The position numbers and the translations under genes are program-made. Below are positions 26,361 through 35,329 of a DNA stretch of 64,000 bases, one piece after another; positions within the stretch are counted from its first letter, which is position 1, and every line of letters starts with the position of its first letter. The notes below the pieces were generated by a model. That model was not told the DNA's origin. It saw only the letters and a program-made list of their open reading frames with translations, and did no database searches. The DNA is from Bacillota bacterium (GTDB lineage Bacteria; Bacteroidota; Bacteroidia; Bacteroidales; Bacteroidaceae), in assembly GCA_023664625.1 (NCBI GenBank), contig JAMPFD010000013.1, positions 24,762 through 88,761 on the forward strand, in the 5' to 3' direction.

Positions 26361-26927
26361 ATGGAAAAGATGACAGAACTCGAGAAAATGCATGCGGGAA
26401 TGCTTTATGACGCCAATTTTGATCAGGAGCTGAACAAGATGAGGATGGAAGCGAAGGAACTTTGCCATGACTATAACCATACACGTCCTTCTGACGAGAA
26501 GACGCGTGCGGAAATATTGAGAAAACTTCTTGGCAGTACCGGTGAGCGTATAACCGTAGAACAGCCGTTCGTCTGTGACTACGGATGCAATATAAATGTT
26601 GGTGAAGGCTTCTTTGCAAATTATAACCTTGTCATACTTGACGCTGCTCCTGTGACTTTCGGAGACAACTGTTTCGTTGCGCCGAACTGCTGCTTTACCA
26701 CGGCGGCTCATCCTTTGGATGTTGAGCAGAGAAATGCCGGTCTTGAGACTTGCAAGCCAATCCGTGTGGGCAATAATGTTTGGATAGGTGCAAATGTCGT
26801 AGTGTTGCCGGGCGTGACAATTGGCGACGGTGCTGTCATCGGTGCAGGAAGTGTGGTGACAAGGGATATTCCTGCCGGTGTCGTTGCATACGGGAATCCA
26901 TACAAGCCGCACAGAAAGGCCGAATGA
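26361..26927 (+). CDS. maa: Sugar O-acetyltransferase, maltose/galactoside acetyltransferase family
   Basis: The 188-residue protein begins with the Maa domain (MTELEKMHAGMLYDANFD) and continues into left-handed beta-helix hexapeptide repeats. DYGCNINVGEGFFANYN, TAAHPLDVEQRN with the catalytic histidine, GNNVWIGANVVVLPGVTIGDGAVIGAGSVV and AYGNPYK follow the family order. These enzymes acetylate sugars from acetyl-CoA, perhaps to detoxify non-metabolised sugars; the exact acceptor is unknown. It is a single-gene transcript ending in the strong hairpin at 27000-27059. Confidence 0.92.
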   Translation: MEKMTELEKMHAGMLYDANFDQELNKMRMEAKELCHDYNHTRPSDEKTRAEILRKLLGSTGERITVEQPFVCDYGCNINVGEGFFANYNLVILDAAPVTFGDNCFVAPNCCFTTAAHPLDVEQRNAGLETCKPIRVGNNVWIGANVVVLPGVTIGDGAVIGAGSVVTRDIPAGVVAYGNPYKPHRKAE

Positions 26928-26999
26928 CAATTGCCTGACATGTGGCTGTCATGAGAAAAGCTGGTATTCCGGAGAGATGGCAGACGCTATTATTGCATG

Positions 27000-27059
27000 G
27001 CAAAAAGAGAGCAATGGAAGTGAGATTTGACAGCCTTACTTCCATTGCTCTCTTTTTGC
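27000..27059. terminator. 22-bp perfect hairpin after the acetyltransferase gene
   Basis: Left arm 27000-27021 (GCAAAAAGAGAGCAATGGAA...) and right arm 27038-27059 are exact complements, with a 16-nt loop. A-rich and T-rich ends make it work as a bidirectional terminator between the convergent acetyltransferase and SGNH genes. Confidence 0.85.
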
Positions 27060-27106
27060 AGGCTTACGGGACTTTGGCAGAGCAGGCGCTGCTGCTTTGG
27101 CCAATG

Positions 27107-27194
27107 GTTACCTTTCGCATGGTCAACCGTTACGTTTTACAATGTAAAGTGTTACCTTTTATCATACAAAAGGTAACACTTTGTTTTCCGCTTC
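27107..27194. repeat. Second cluster of four 22-bp units
   Basis: Units begin at 27107, 27129, 27151 and 27173, opening GTTACC, GTTACG, GTTACC and GTAACA, each exactly 22 bp. It repeats the layout of 1790-1877, including the ending TTTTCCG or TTTTTCCG. With the hairpin at 27000-27059 it fills the 355-bp gap from 26928 to 27282, which otherwise has nothing. Confidence 0.75.
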
Positions 27195-27282
27195 TAAAGA
27201 CAATGGATTCATGCCCGTCAGCATTACATTTAAGGAGTGTCGCAAACTTTGCGGAATAAGACTGTTGTCTTATCTTTGTCCT

Positions 27283-28416
27283 CTACATTAATAAGTCGCT
27301 CATAACTTCGTCAGCCATAGCTATATATGCAGTTTCGCTCGGGTGCAGGTGGTCACCGGAGTCAAAGCCTGTGTTGAATGCCTCCGGCTTTGCAGGGTTA
27401 CGGACTGCTTTGTCGAAATCGATACAGCCGTCAAACAGTGATGATGTTCTGAGCCATTCGTTGAACTCGCAGCGCATACTCTCACGCTCCGCATTATATG
27501 TACGCCATCCGGAAATAGGAAGCAATGTGCCGCTCCATACCCTTAGTCCAAGCTTCCTTGCATGCTTTACATAGAGCCGTTCCACACCTTCCTTCATCTC
27601 CTGTACGGTAGGCATGTCGCTCCATGGACGGAAGATGTTTACTTCTTCTCCTACCGGATGGATTATGTCGTTTATGCCATGCTGTATGATGACATCGGTG
27701 GCACCGTTAACGTTCAGCTCTATCGGGAATCGCGTTTCACCTTTTAATCCGTATGCCTGATACGTGATGCAGTCATATTGCCGGAGTATGCGCGTGCCGC
27801 TTACGGCACGTCTTATTATTGCAACATTCCTGAATCCGTTGTCCCAGGCACGCATGGCAAGATAGTCCGGCCAGCTCTGCGCCGTAATGGAGTCCCCGTA
27901 ACAGACAAGAGCATGATTTTTCTCTTCTGTGAGTATGTCTATCGTGTTGAGGAAATAAAACCAGTTGGTATTTCGTGACAGTTCCACAGGAAAGCTTTCA
28001 TCATCCGCAAAATTCCCGTATGCATATTTCCCTTTTGACAGCGGGCCGGTTATGAGTGTGCCAGCATTCATTTGGGTACATTCGGCAAGATAGATGCTGA
28101 CGTTTATGGTTTCTCCGGCGGTGACCTGGAACGGAATCTCGTCACTTTCCGCCTCTTTTCCCGGCTTGATGGTTACGCTTTCCGAAGTGTTGAATGTGAT
28201 TCGCGCATGATTGACCCTGGCGGCGGAGATAGTGACTGGTTCCGTACCGGTAAGGTTTGAAAACCTGAAGCGTAGTCTGCTGCCGGAAAAGACTATTCTT
28301 ATCGGGTAGCGCAGCGTGATGTCCTTTGCATAGATGCACTCTTTTCTATCTGTAAATGACGTGGCGTTGCCCCAACAGGCAACCCATTTTGTGAAGTTGT
28401 TGGAAGGGTCTGACAT
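27283..28416 (-). CDS. SGNH/GDSL-family hydrolase
   Basis: The 377-residue protein has an N-terminal beta-sandwich-like region (about 1-160) and then an SGNH hydrolase domain: CYGDSITAQSWPDYL carries the nucleophile serine, IIQHGINDI the oxyanion asparagine, and DSGDHLHPSETAYIAMA the catalytic aspartate and histidine. Enzymes of this two-domain type are often carbohydrate or acyl esterases. No signal peptide is evident, so it may be cytosolic. The substrate is unknown. A minus-strand TAGTTTTG box lies at 28441-28448. Confidence 0.85.
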   Translation of the reverse strand: MSDPSNNFTKWVACWGNATSFTDRKECIYAKDITLRYPIRIVFSGSRLRFRFSNLTGTEPVTISAARVNHARITFNTSESVTIKPGKEAESDEIPFQVTAGETINVSIYLAECTQMNAGTLITGPLSKGKYAYGNFADDESFPVELSRNTNWFYFLNTIDILTEEKNHALVCYGDSITAQSWPDYLAMRAWDNGFRNVAIIRRAVSGTRILRQYDCITYQAYGLKGETRFPIELNVNGATDVIIQHGINDIIHPVGEEVNIFRPWSDMPTVQEMKEGVERLYVKHARKLGLRVWSGTLLPISGWRTYNAERESMRCEFNEWLRTSSLFDGCIDFDKAVRNPAKPEAFNTGFDSGDHLHPSETAYIAMADEVMSDLLM

Positions 28417-28491
28417 TGTATTATGAAAAAAATATTTTTACAAAACTATGAATAATTTTTGAAATAATAAATAAATATCAAATATTTTTTT

Positions 28492-28499
28492 TATCTTTG
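28492..28499 (+). promoter_or_regulatory. -7 box for the UDP-sugar dehydrogenase gene
   Basis: TATCTTTG, 104 bp upstream of the ATG, matches TAnnTTTG. This predicts a leader near 100 nt. Confidence 0.55.
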
Positions 28500-28603
28500 C
28501 ACAAAATACAGTGTGACTTTTTCTGTGCTTCTGTGCCGTGTCTTGTGTTTGGAAGCATGATTTCATGAAGAGGTTCTATTGTATGTATCCATAATTTAAT
28601 ACT

Positions 28604-29950
28604 ATGCGAGAATTCAAAGATATAAAGATAGCTGTAGCCGGTACGGGCTATGTCGGCTTGAGCATAGCCACTCTGCTTGCTCAAAACCATGATGTCGTTG
28701 CTGTCGATGTCATAAAGGAGAAAGTTGACCTCATCAATCAGAGGAAAAGTCCGATAAAGGATGACTATATAGAAGATTATCTTGCAGCCAAGGAATTGAG
28801 GCTTACAGCTACGCTTGATGGCAGGAGTGCTTATGCCGATGCGGACTTTGTGGTAATTGCCGCACCTACTAATTATGATCCGGTGAAGAATTATTTCGAC
28901 ACTTCCCGTGTTGAGGAGGTGATTGATCTCGTCTTAGACGTCAATCCGGAAGCTGTGATGGTTATAAAGTCAACGATACCTGTTGGCTATACGCGTTCTC
29001 TTTATGTGAAATATGCGAAGCGTTTCAAGGCGGAGAACCGTCCTGTCAACCAAAAGTTGAAATTGCTTTTCTCTCCGGAGTTCCTGCGTGAGTCAAAAGC
29101 TCTATATGACAATCTTTATCCTTCTCGCATCATAGTCGGATACCCGAAGATGATAAAGGAGGCCGGTGAGGAGAATGATGCCATCATTGCTGTCGGAAGC
29201 AATCATGCCGGAACATATGCGGAGACTTTTGCGAGACTTTTGCAGGAAGGCGCAAAAAAGCAAGACATTGCAGTTCTTTACATGGGACTGAAGGAGGCTG
29301 AAGCAGTAAAACTGTTTGCCAATACGTATTTGGCACTGCGTGTCTCTTACTTCAATGAGCTTGACACGTATGCGGAAATGAAGGGGCTTGACACGCAGGC
29401 CATAATTGACGGCGTTGGACTTGACCCGCGTATAGGTACGCATTATAACAATCCTTCTTTCGGTTACGGAGGATATTGCCTGCCAAAGGATACGAAACAG
29501 CTGCTTGCCAACTACCAGGCTGTGCCTCAGCAGATGATGACGGCCATAGTGGAAAGTAACCGTACCAGAAAGGACTATATTGCCGACGCTGTCTTGCAGA
29601 AAGCGGGGTGGTATGGGTATTCTCATAATAATCAGTTTGATGTCAATGGGAATGTTCAGCAGGAGGCTCCTACAATCGGTGTGTACCGTCTTACGATGAA
29701 GAGCAATTCTGACAATTTCCGCCAAAGTGCCATTCAAGGCATAATGAAACGTATAAAGGCAAAAGGTGCGAACGTAATCATTTACGAGGAGACATTGGAA
29801 GACGGTACTCTGTTCTTCGGAAGTAAGGTTGTCAATGATATTGATGAGTTCAAGTCTGTGTCGCAAGTGATTATAGCTAATCGCTACGATGGGATTTTGG
29901 ATGACGTAAGGGAGAAAGTTTACACCCGTGATATTTTCCGGCGTGACTGA
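28604..29950 (+). CDS. ugd: UDP-glucose/nucleotide-sugar 6-dehydrogenase
   Basis: The 448-residue protein starts [20 protein letters not shown], the Rossmann NAD site of the UDP-glucose dehydrogenase family. [48 protein letters not shown], and [19 protein letters not shown] with the catalytic cysteine are all in place. It oxidises a UDP-hexose to the uronic acid for capsule, exopolysaccharide or lipid glycans. It is slightly longer than the 388-residue short bacterial form. The neighbouring kdsB also serves surface glycans. Confidence 0.93.
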   Translation: MREFKDIKIAVAGTGYVGLSIATLLAQNHDVVAVDVIKEKVDLINQRKSPIKDDYIEDYLAAKELRLTATLDGRSAYADADFVVIAAPTNYDPVKNYFDTSRVEEVIDLVLDVNPEAVMVIKSTIPVGYTRSLYVKYAKRFKAENRPVNQKLKLLFSPEFLRESKALYDNLYPSRIIVGYPKMIKEAGEENDAIIAVGSNHAGTYAETFARLLQEGAKKQDIAVLYMGLKEAEAVKLFANTYLALRVSYFNELDTYAEMKGLDTQAIIDGVGLDPRIGTHYNNPSFGYGGYCLPKDTKQLLANYQAVPQQMMTAIVESNRTRKDYIADAVLQKAGWYGYSHNNQFDVNGNVQQEAPTIGVYRLTMKSNSDNFRQSAIQGIMKRIKAKGANVIIYEETLEDGTLFFGSKVVNDIDEFKSVSQVIIANRYDGILDDVREKVYTRDIFRRD

Positions 29951-30078
29951 TTTGAGTATGTTAGGACAATCATTATTATGGGAATGCTTAAAAATGACAG
30001 TTTGCCTCTGCATGTGTTATGGATATAAGCTGTGTGGAAGCTTTCTTATTTATTGCGGCAAATAGAAAAAATAGACTT

Positions 30079-30840
30079 ATGAAATTCATAGCGGTAATTC
30101 CTGCGAGATATGCGTCAACAAGATTCCCAGGCAAGCCTTTGGCAATGCTTGGCGGAAAGACTGTCATAGAGCGTGTTTATACACAGACAAAAAAGGTTAT
30201 AGAAAATGTGTTCGTCGCCACAGACGATGAACGGATACGGGATGCAGTCATGCAGTTTGGCGGAGAAGTCGTAATGACACGGGCAGATCATAAGAGCGGC
30301 ACGGACAGGATTGAGGAAGCTGTTTCGTTGCTGGATTCACGTCTTGGCCTTTCTCCTGACGATATTGTGATAAATGTTCAGGGTGACGAGCCTTTTATCC
30401 AGCCTTCGCAGATAGAGTCTGTAATGAAATGTTTTGAGGATGGAAATACTCAGATAGCCACTCTTGGTAAGCCGTTCTGCAAGGATATTGCTGCAATAGG
30501 CAATCCTAATTCTCCCAAGATTGCAGTGTCACAGCAAGGATATGCACTGTATTTCTCACGTTCTGTGATACCTTTCTGCCGGGGAAAGGGAAAGGAGGAG
30601 TGGGCTGAGGCTTATCCTTATCTCAAGCATATAGGACTGTATGCTTACAGAAGATGTGTGCTCCACGAGGTTACTTGTCTGCCGCAGTCTCCACTCGAAA
30701 TTGCTGAAAGTCTTGAACAGTTGCGATGGCTTGAGAACGGCTACAGGATAAAAGTCGGCCTGACTGAGGTGGAGACAATAGGTATTGACACGCCTGCTGA
30801 TTTGGAGAATGCGGAGAAGTTCATTGCTTCAATGCGTTAA
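30079..30840 (+). CDS. kdsB: 3-deoxy-manno-octulosonate cytidylyltransferase
   Basis: KdsB activates Kdo as CMP-Kdo for lipopolysaccharide. The 253-residue protein begins MKFIAVIPARYASTRFPGKPL, followed by VVMTRADHKSGTDRIEE and INVQGDEPFIQP, the nucleotide and metal-binding segments of the family, and KHIGLYAYRR. The start at 30079 is used because the 20 upstream codons have no family similarity. It is on the same strand as the UDP-sugar dehydrogenase, 128 bp downstream. Confidence 0.96.
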   Translation: MKFIAVIPARYASTRFPGKPLAMLGGKTVIERVYTQTKKVIENVFVATDDERIRDAVMQFGGEVVMTRADHKSGTDRIEEAVSLLDSRLGLSPDDIVINVQGDEPFIQPSQIESVMKCFEDGNTQIATLGKPFCKDIAAIGNPNSPKIAVSQQGYALYFSRSVIPFCRGKGKEEWAEAYPYLKHIGLYAYRRCVLHEVTCLPQSPLEIAESLEQLRWLENGYRIKVGLTEVETIGIDTPADLENAEKFIASMR

Positions 30841-30933
30841 TTGTCATATCCTTTATTTCGGCAGATGATAATGAAGCGGAACTTCCGTGTGATATTAATG
30901 TACATATAATAGATGTTTCTCAATTAGGTATTT

Positions 30934-31434
30934 ATGGATTGGCACGAAGAGACTGAACGTATGGTGGAGCGTGGAGTGGGATATTTTAGGCAAGGATACA
31001 ACTGTTCCCAAAGCGTAGCGATGGCATTTGCCGGTTGGTATGATGTCCCGTTGCCGCTTATGACACGTATGTCTGCGAGTTATGGAGGAGGAATAGGGCG
31101 CATGCGTGAGACTTGCGGCTCAGCTCTTGGCATGTTTATGCTCGCCGGACTTGAGATAGCCGGAGAGAAAGCGGACAGAGAGGTGAAAAAAAAGAATTAT
31201 GAGGCCGTTCAGAAACTTGCGGCAGATTTCAAGGAACAGACCGGAAGCATCTGCTGTAGGGAGTTGCTCGGATTAAACAAGAAGCGTGCCGATAGAACCA
31301 TTCCTGAGATTGCTGTCACTGCAACTCCTGATGAGAGGACGGATGAATATTATAAAAAACGTCCGTGCGTAAGGATGGTGGAGACCGCCATAAGAATATA
31401 CATGCGTTTTCTGGAAGAACGTGCGGAAAAGTGA
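30934..31434 (+). CDS. C_GCAxxG_C_C family redox-like protein
   Basis: A 166-residue protein with the spaced cysteine pattern of this family: NCSQSVAMAF near the N-terminus, RETCGSALGMFMLAG in the middle, and SICCREL further on. The C-G-[SC]-A-x-G segment followed by CC gives the family its name, and it is thought to bind a metal or carry out redox chemistry, but no function is established. No signal peptide is present. Its neighbours suggest nothing specific. Confidence 0.85.
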   Translation: MDWHEETERMVERGVGYFRQGYNCSQSVAMAFAGWYDVPLPLMTRMSASYGGGIGRMRETCGSALGMFMLAGLEIAGEKADREVKKKNYEAVQKLAADFKEQTGSICCRELLGLNKKRADRTIPEIAVTATPDERTDEYYKKRPCVRMVETAIRIYMRFLEERAEK

Positions 31435-31484
31435 AAAAAGTTGAAATAATAGGCAGTGATGTCCGTACTTAAATAAAAATTAGG

Positions 31485-31492
31485 TATCTTTG
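31485..31492 (+). promoter_or_regulatory. -7 box for the MORN-repeat gene
   Basis: TATCTTTG, 34 bp upstream of the GTG start at 31527. Confidence 0.5.
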
Positions 31493-31526
31493 TGGAAACG
31501 AATTTCGAAACTAAGGAATTATTACA

Positions 31527-32633
31527 GTGAAGAATAGAATATATACGATACTATTGTCATTTGCGTTGGGTACGGTGGCTTTTGACGGCTCAGCTCTTGC
31601 GCAGAAAATAACCCTTGGCTCCTATACGCTGAAAGATGGAGGACTCTACAAAGGAGAGATGGTTTCAGGAAAGGCTAACGGCAAGGGCTCGGCAACATAT
31701 AAGAACGGTGATATTTACGAAGGTGACTATATAAAGGGTAAACGTCAGGGGTATGGAGTCTATTCTTTCTCTGACGGAGAAAAATATGAAGGTCAGTGGT
31801 TCCAGGACCAGCAGCATGGCAGGGGCGTATTTTATTTTGCCAACAATAATAAATATGACGGCCTGTGGTTCCGTGACTATCAGCAGGGACATGGCGTGAT
31901 GTATTATTACAATGGTGATAGATATGATGGTAACTGGCTTCAGGATAAGCGTTCCGGCAAGGGACGTTATACTTTTGCTTCCGGCGCATATTATGACGGC
32001 GAATGGGAAAATGACATGAAAAATGGCAAGGGCAAGTATGACTGGGGTGACGGTTCTGTATATGACGGTCAGTGGCTGAACAACCAGCGTTCCGGAAAAG
32101 GCATTTACCGCTATGCTGACGGTGATGTCTATAATGGCATGTGGCTGAATGACATACAGCATGGCAAGGGAATCTACCGTTATGCCAACAAGGACGTTTA
32201 TGAAGGTAATTACGTTCAGGGCGAACGTGATGGTGAGGGTATTTTCCGTTATGCCAATGGTGATGTATATACTGGTCACTTTAAGGCTGGTGAGAAGGAA
32301 GGACAAGGAACTCTCGTCTGGAGAAACGGTGATTCTTATACAGGACAATGGAAAGCAGATAAATATGACGGCAAGGGGGTGCTGAGGAAAAAGACTGGCG
32401 ATACCTTTGACGGATATTTCAAGAATGGTAAAATGAATGGGGAAATGATAATTCATTTTGCTGATGGCAGCAAATTCAAGGGTACATATAAAGACGGATA
32501 CCCACATGGAAAAGCTATAGAAGAAGACAAGGACGGTAACCGTTTTGAAGGCTCTTACCGTGACGGGGAGCGTGACGGCTCTTATGTCATGAAAGACCGC
32601 AACGGACGTGTCACCAAAAAAGGAAAATATTAA
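31527..32633 (+). CDS. Exported MORN-repeat protein, 14 repeats
   Basis: A 368-residue protein beginning at a GTG codon, with a signal peptide (up to about SALAQ) and then about fourteen consecutive 23-residue MORN repeats of the form (Y/F)xGxWxxxxxxGxGxYxxxxGxx from about residue 40 almost to the end. MORN repeats form an elongated beta-hairpin sheet and bind proteins or, as proposed in some eukaryotic cases, phospholipids. Here the domain is the whole mature protein and it is exported, so a periplasmic or outer-membrane-associated scaffold is plausible. No partner is apparent from the neighbours. The function is unknown. Confidence 0.88.
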   Translation: MKNRIYTILLSFALGTVAFDGSALAQKITLGSYTLKDGGLYKGEMVSGKANGKGSATYKNGDIYEGDYIKGKRQGYGVYSFSDGEKYEGQWFQDQQHGRGVFYFANNNKYDGLWFRDYQQGHGVMYYYNGDRYDGNWLQDKRSGKGRYTFASGAYYDGEWENDMKNGKGKYDWGDGSVYDGQWLNNQRSGKGIYRYADGDVYNGMWLNDIQHGKGIYRYANKDVYEGNYVQGERDGEGIFRYANGDVYTGHFKAGEKEGQGTLVWRNGDSYTGQWKADKYDGKGVLRKKTGDTFDGYFKNGKMNGEMIIHFADGSKFKGTYKDGYPHGKAIEEDKDGNRFEGSYRDGERDGSYVMKDRNGRVTKKGKY

Positions 32634-32689
32634 TACGACGGAATATAAAGCCTAATTATAGAGTAACTAATCATAAATTTTTAATTATT

Positions 32690-33133
32690 ATGGTAATTGA
32701 CAAAATTGAGAATCTACAGCACTATGCAACGCTGAATCCTTATTTCCCACAGATTATAGAGTTCCTGAAGAACACAGACCTTAACAAACTGGAAAACGGT
32801 AAGCATGAGATTGACGGTAAAAATTGTTTCGTCAATATTATGGACACGGCAGGAAAGACAAAGGAGGGTGCCGTGATGGAGACACATAAGAATATGCTTG
32901 ATATCCAGATTCCGTTGAATAATGATGAAACTTATGGATATACTCCGATGGAACTGCTTCCGGATTGTGAATATAATGCAGAGAAGGATGCTACGAAATA
33001 TCCAGGTGTGATGGCAGAGGGATTCTGCACATGTCATCCTGGAATGATGGCTATTTTCTGGCCACAGGACGGACACCAGCCTTGTATAGGAACCGGAACG
33101 ATACATAAGGCTGTCTTCAAGGTGAAGTGCTGA
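32690..33133 (+). CDS. YhcH/YjgK/YiaL-family protein
   Basis: The 147-residue protein has HEIDGKNCFVNIM, METHKNMLDIQIPL, MAEGFCTCHPGMMAIFWPQDGHQPCI and IHKAVFKV. These match the single-domain beta-barrel family that includes YhcH (sialic acid), YiaL (2,3-diketogulonate operon) and the EbgC beta subunit; the conserved histidines and glutamates bind a metal. It probably acts as a sugar anomerase or epimerase, as proposed for relatives. It lies 42 bp before glgB, so possibly co-transcribed. Confidence 0.88.
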   Translation: MVIDKIENLQHYATLNPYFPQIIEFLKNTDLNKLENGKHEIDGKNCFVNIMDTAGKTKEGAVMETHKNMLDIQIPLNNDETYGYTPMELLPDCEYNAEKDATKYPGVMAEGFCTCHPGMMAIFWPQDGHQPCIGTGTIHKAVFKVKC

Positions 33134-33175
33134 GAGCGTTCCTGACATAAACCTTAACAAACAATTGAAAATACT

Positions 33176-35257
33176 ATGACTTGCGCAAAGAAGACTGCCA
33201 CAAAGAAGACTGTCACCCCCAAGGCCTCTAAAGCCCCTAAAAAAACACAACATATAGGGTTGGTTAAGAATGATCCATGGCTTGAGCCTTATGAGGCTGC
33301 GATACGTGGACGTCATGATCATGCAGAATGGATGATAAATGAACTTACAAAAGGCGGAAGGCAGACTCTTTCTGATTTTGCGAGTGGGTATCTTTATTTT
33401 GGTCTCCATCGTGATGCTAAAGGTGGATGGGTGTTTCGAGAATGGGCACCTAATGCCACGGAAATATATCTGATAGGCGATTTTAATGGTTGGAAAGAAC
33501 AGAAAAAGTATGCCTGCAAGAGGGTAAAAGGTACAGGAAACTGGGAACTGAAACTTCCTGCAACAGCAATGAAGCACGGAGACCTGTATAAACTCAAAAT
33601 CAAATGGGACGGTGGAGAAGGCGAGCGCCTGCCTGCATGGGTGCGCCGTGTGGTGCAAGATGAAACCACAAAGATATTCTCTGCTCAGGTTTGGGCTCCT
33701 GCCGAGGAATATAAATGGAAGAAAAAAACTTTCAGAGCAAAGAAAGACCCTCTTTTTATCTATGAGTGTCACATCGGTATGGGACAGGACGAGGAAAAAG
33801 TTGGAACATATACAGAGTTTAAGGACAAAGTATTGCCTCGTGTGATTAAAGGTGGTTATAACTGCATCCAGATTATGGCTATTCAGGAACATCCTTATTA
33901 TGGCTCTTTTGGATACCATGTGTCAAATTTCTTTGCAAGTTCAAGTCGCTTCGGAACTCCGGAAGAGTTGAAGGCTCTTATAGATGCAGCCCACCAAAAA
34001 GGTATATCGGTTATCATGGATCTTGTTCACTCACATGCTGTGAAGAATGAGATAGAGGGACTTGGTAATTTTTGCGGTGATCCTAATCAGTATTTCTATT
34101 CAGGTGCCCGTCGTGAGCATAATCAGTGGGATTCTCTCTGTTTCGACTATGGCAAGGGAGAGGTTATGCATTTCCTTCTTTCAAACTGTAAGTATTGGCT
34201 TGATGAATTCCATTTTGACGGCTTCCGTTTTGATGGTGTAACATCAATGCTTTACTATAATCATGGTTTGGGTGTTGATTTCGGTGGTTATGGTGACTAT
34301 TTTAACGGAGGGCAGGATGATAATGCCATCTGTTATCTTGCTTTGGCAAATAAACTTATCCATGATGTTAACAAGAATGCTATTACCATTGCTGAGGAAA
34401 TGTCCGGTATGCCAGGACTTGCCGCAAAATTTGATGATGGAGGACTTGGCTTTGATTACCGTCTTGCCATGGGCATCCCTGATTACTGGATAAAGATGAT
34501 TAAGGAAAAACGGGATGAAGATTGGGGCGTATTTGACATATTTTGGAAGATGACAGATCGCCGCTCTGATGAAAAGACGATATCTTATGCAGAGTCTCAT
34601 GATCAGGCTCTTGTTGGTGACAAGACAATAATTTTCCGTCTGATAGACAGCGATATGTACTGGCACTTCAAGAAAGGGGATGAGAATGATGTTGCAACAC
34701 GTGGCATTGCTCTGCACAAGATGATTCGTCTTGTAACGGCATCTACCATCAATGGTGGTTACCTGAACTTTATGGGAAATGAATGGGGACATCCGGAGTG
34801 GATTGATTTTCCTCGTGAAGGTAACGGCTGGAGTCATAAATATGCGCGTCGTCAGTGGGGATTGGTTGATAATAAGGAACTGTGCTACCATTGGCTCGGT
34901 GATTTCGATGCAAAGATGCTTGAAGTCCTGAAGTCGGAAAAAGGATTCAACAAGACTCCTGTTCAGGAAATCTGGCACAATGATGGTGATCAGATTCTTG
35001 CTTTTTCTCGCGGAGAACTGATTTTTGTTTTCAATTTTAACCCTACAAAGTCATTTACAGACTATGGATTCCTGGTTCCGACAGGCTCATATAATGTCGT
35101 GCTGAACTCTGACAGTCCAGATTTCGGAGGCTTTGGAAGTTGTGATGATGCCGTTACGCATATGACGAATTATGATCCTATGTACGTGGAAGAGCACAAG
35201 GAGTGGCTGAAACTATATATTCCAGCGCGTTCTGCCATGGTACTGAAAAAGAATTAA
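33176..35257 (+). CDS. glgB: 1,4-alpha-glucan branching enzyme
   Basis: The 693-residue GH13 enzyme cuts alpha-1,4 glucan and re-attaches chains by alpha-1,6 links, building glycogen. A lysine/threonine-rich tail of about 25 residues precedes a carbohydrate-binding (CBM48) domain with LIGDFNGWKE. The catalytic barrel shows FRFDGVTSM (nucleophile aspartate), ITIAEEMSGMP (acid/base glutamate) and YAESHDQALVGD. NFMGNEWGHPEW is typical of the eukaryote-like GH13_8 branching enzymes, which is the expected type in Bacteroidales. No other glycogen gene lies in the window. Confidence 0.95.
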   Translation: MTCAKKTATKKTVTPKASKAPKKTQHIGLVKNDPWLEPYEAAIRGRHDHAEWMINELTKGGRQTLSDFASGYLYFGLHRDAKGGWVFREWAPNATEIYLIGDFNGWKEQKKYACKRVKGTGNWELKLPATAMKHGDLYKLKIKWDGGEGERLPAWVRRVVQDETTKIFSAQVWAPAEEYKWKKKTFRAKKDPLFIYECHIGMGQDEEKVGTYTEFKDKVLPRVIKGGYNCIQIMAIQEHPYYGSFGYHVSNFFASSSRFGTPEELKALIDAAHQKGISVIMDLVHSHAVKNEIEGLGNFCGDPNQYFYSGARREHNQWDSLCFDYGKGEVMHFLLSNCKYWLDEFHFDGFRFDGVTSMLYYNHGLGVDFGGYGDYFNGGQDDNAICYLALANKLIHDVNKNAITIAEEMSGMPGLAAKFDDGGLGFDYRLAMGIPDYWIKMIKEKRDEDWGVFDIFWKMTDRRSDEKTISYAESHDQALVGDKTIIFRLIDSDMYWHFKKGDENDVATRGIALHKMIRLVTASTINGGYLNFMGNEWGHPEWIDFPREGNGWSHKYARRQWGLVDNKELCYHWLGDFDAKMLEVLKSEKGFNKTPVQEIWHNDGDQILAFSRGELIFVFNFNPTKSFTDYGFLVPTGSYNVVLNSDSPDFGGFGSCDDAVTHMTNYDPMYVEEHKEWLKLYIPARSAMVLKKN

Positions 35258-35329
35258 TATAGACCACGTTTTGCATGGTCTATTTAGAACAATGCAGATT
35301 GATAACGTTATTCTCAGAATTATTCTTAA

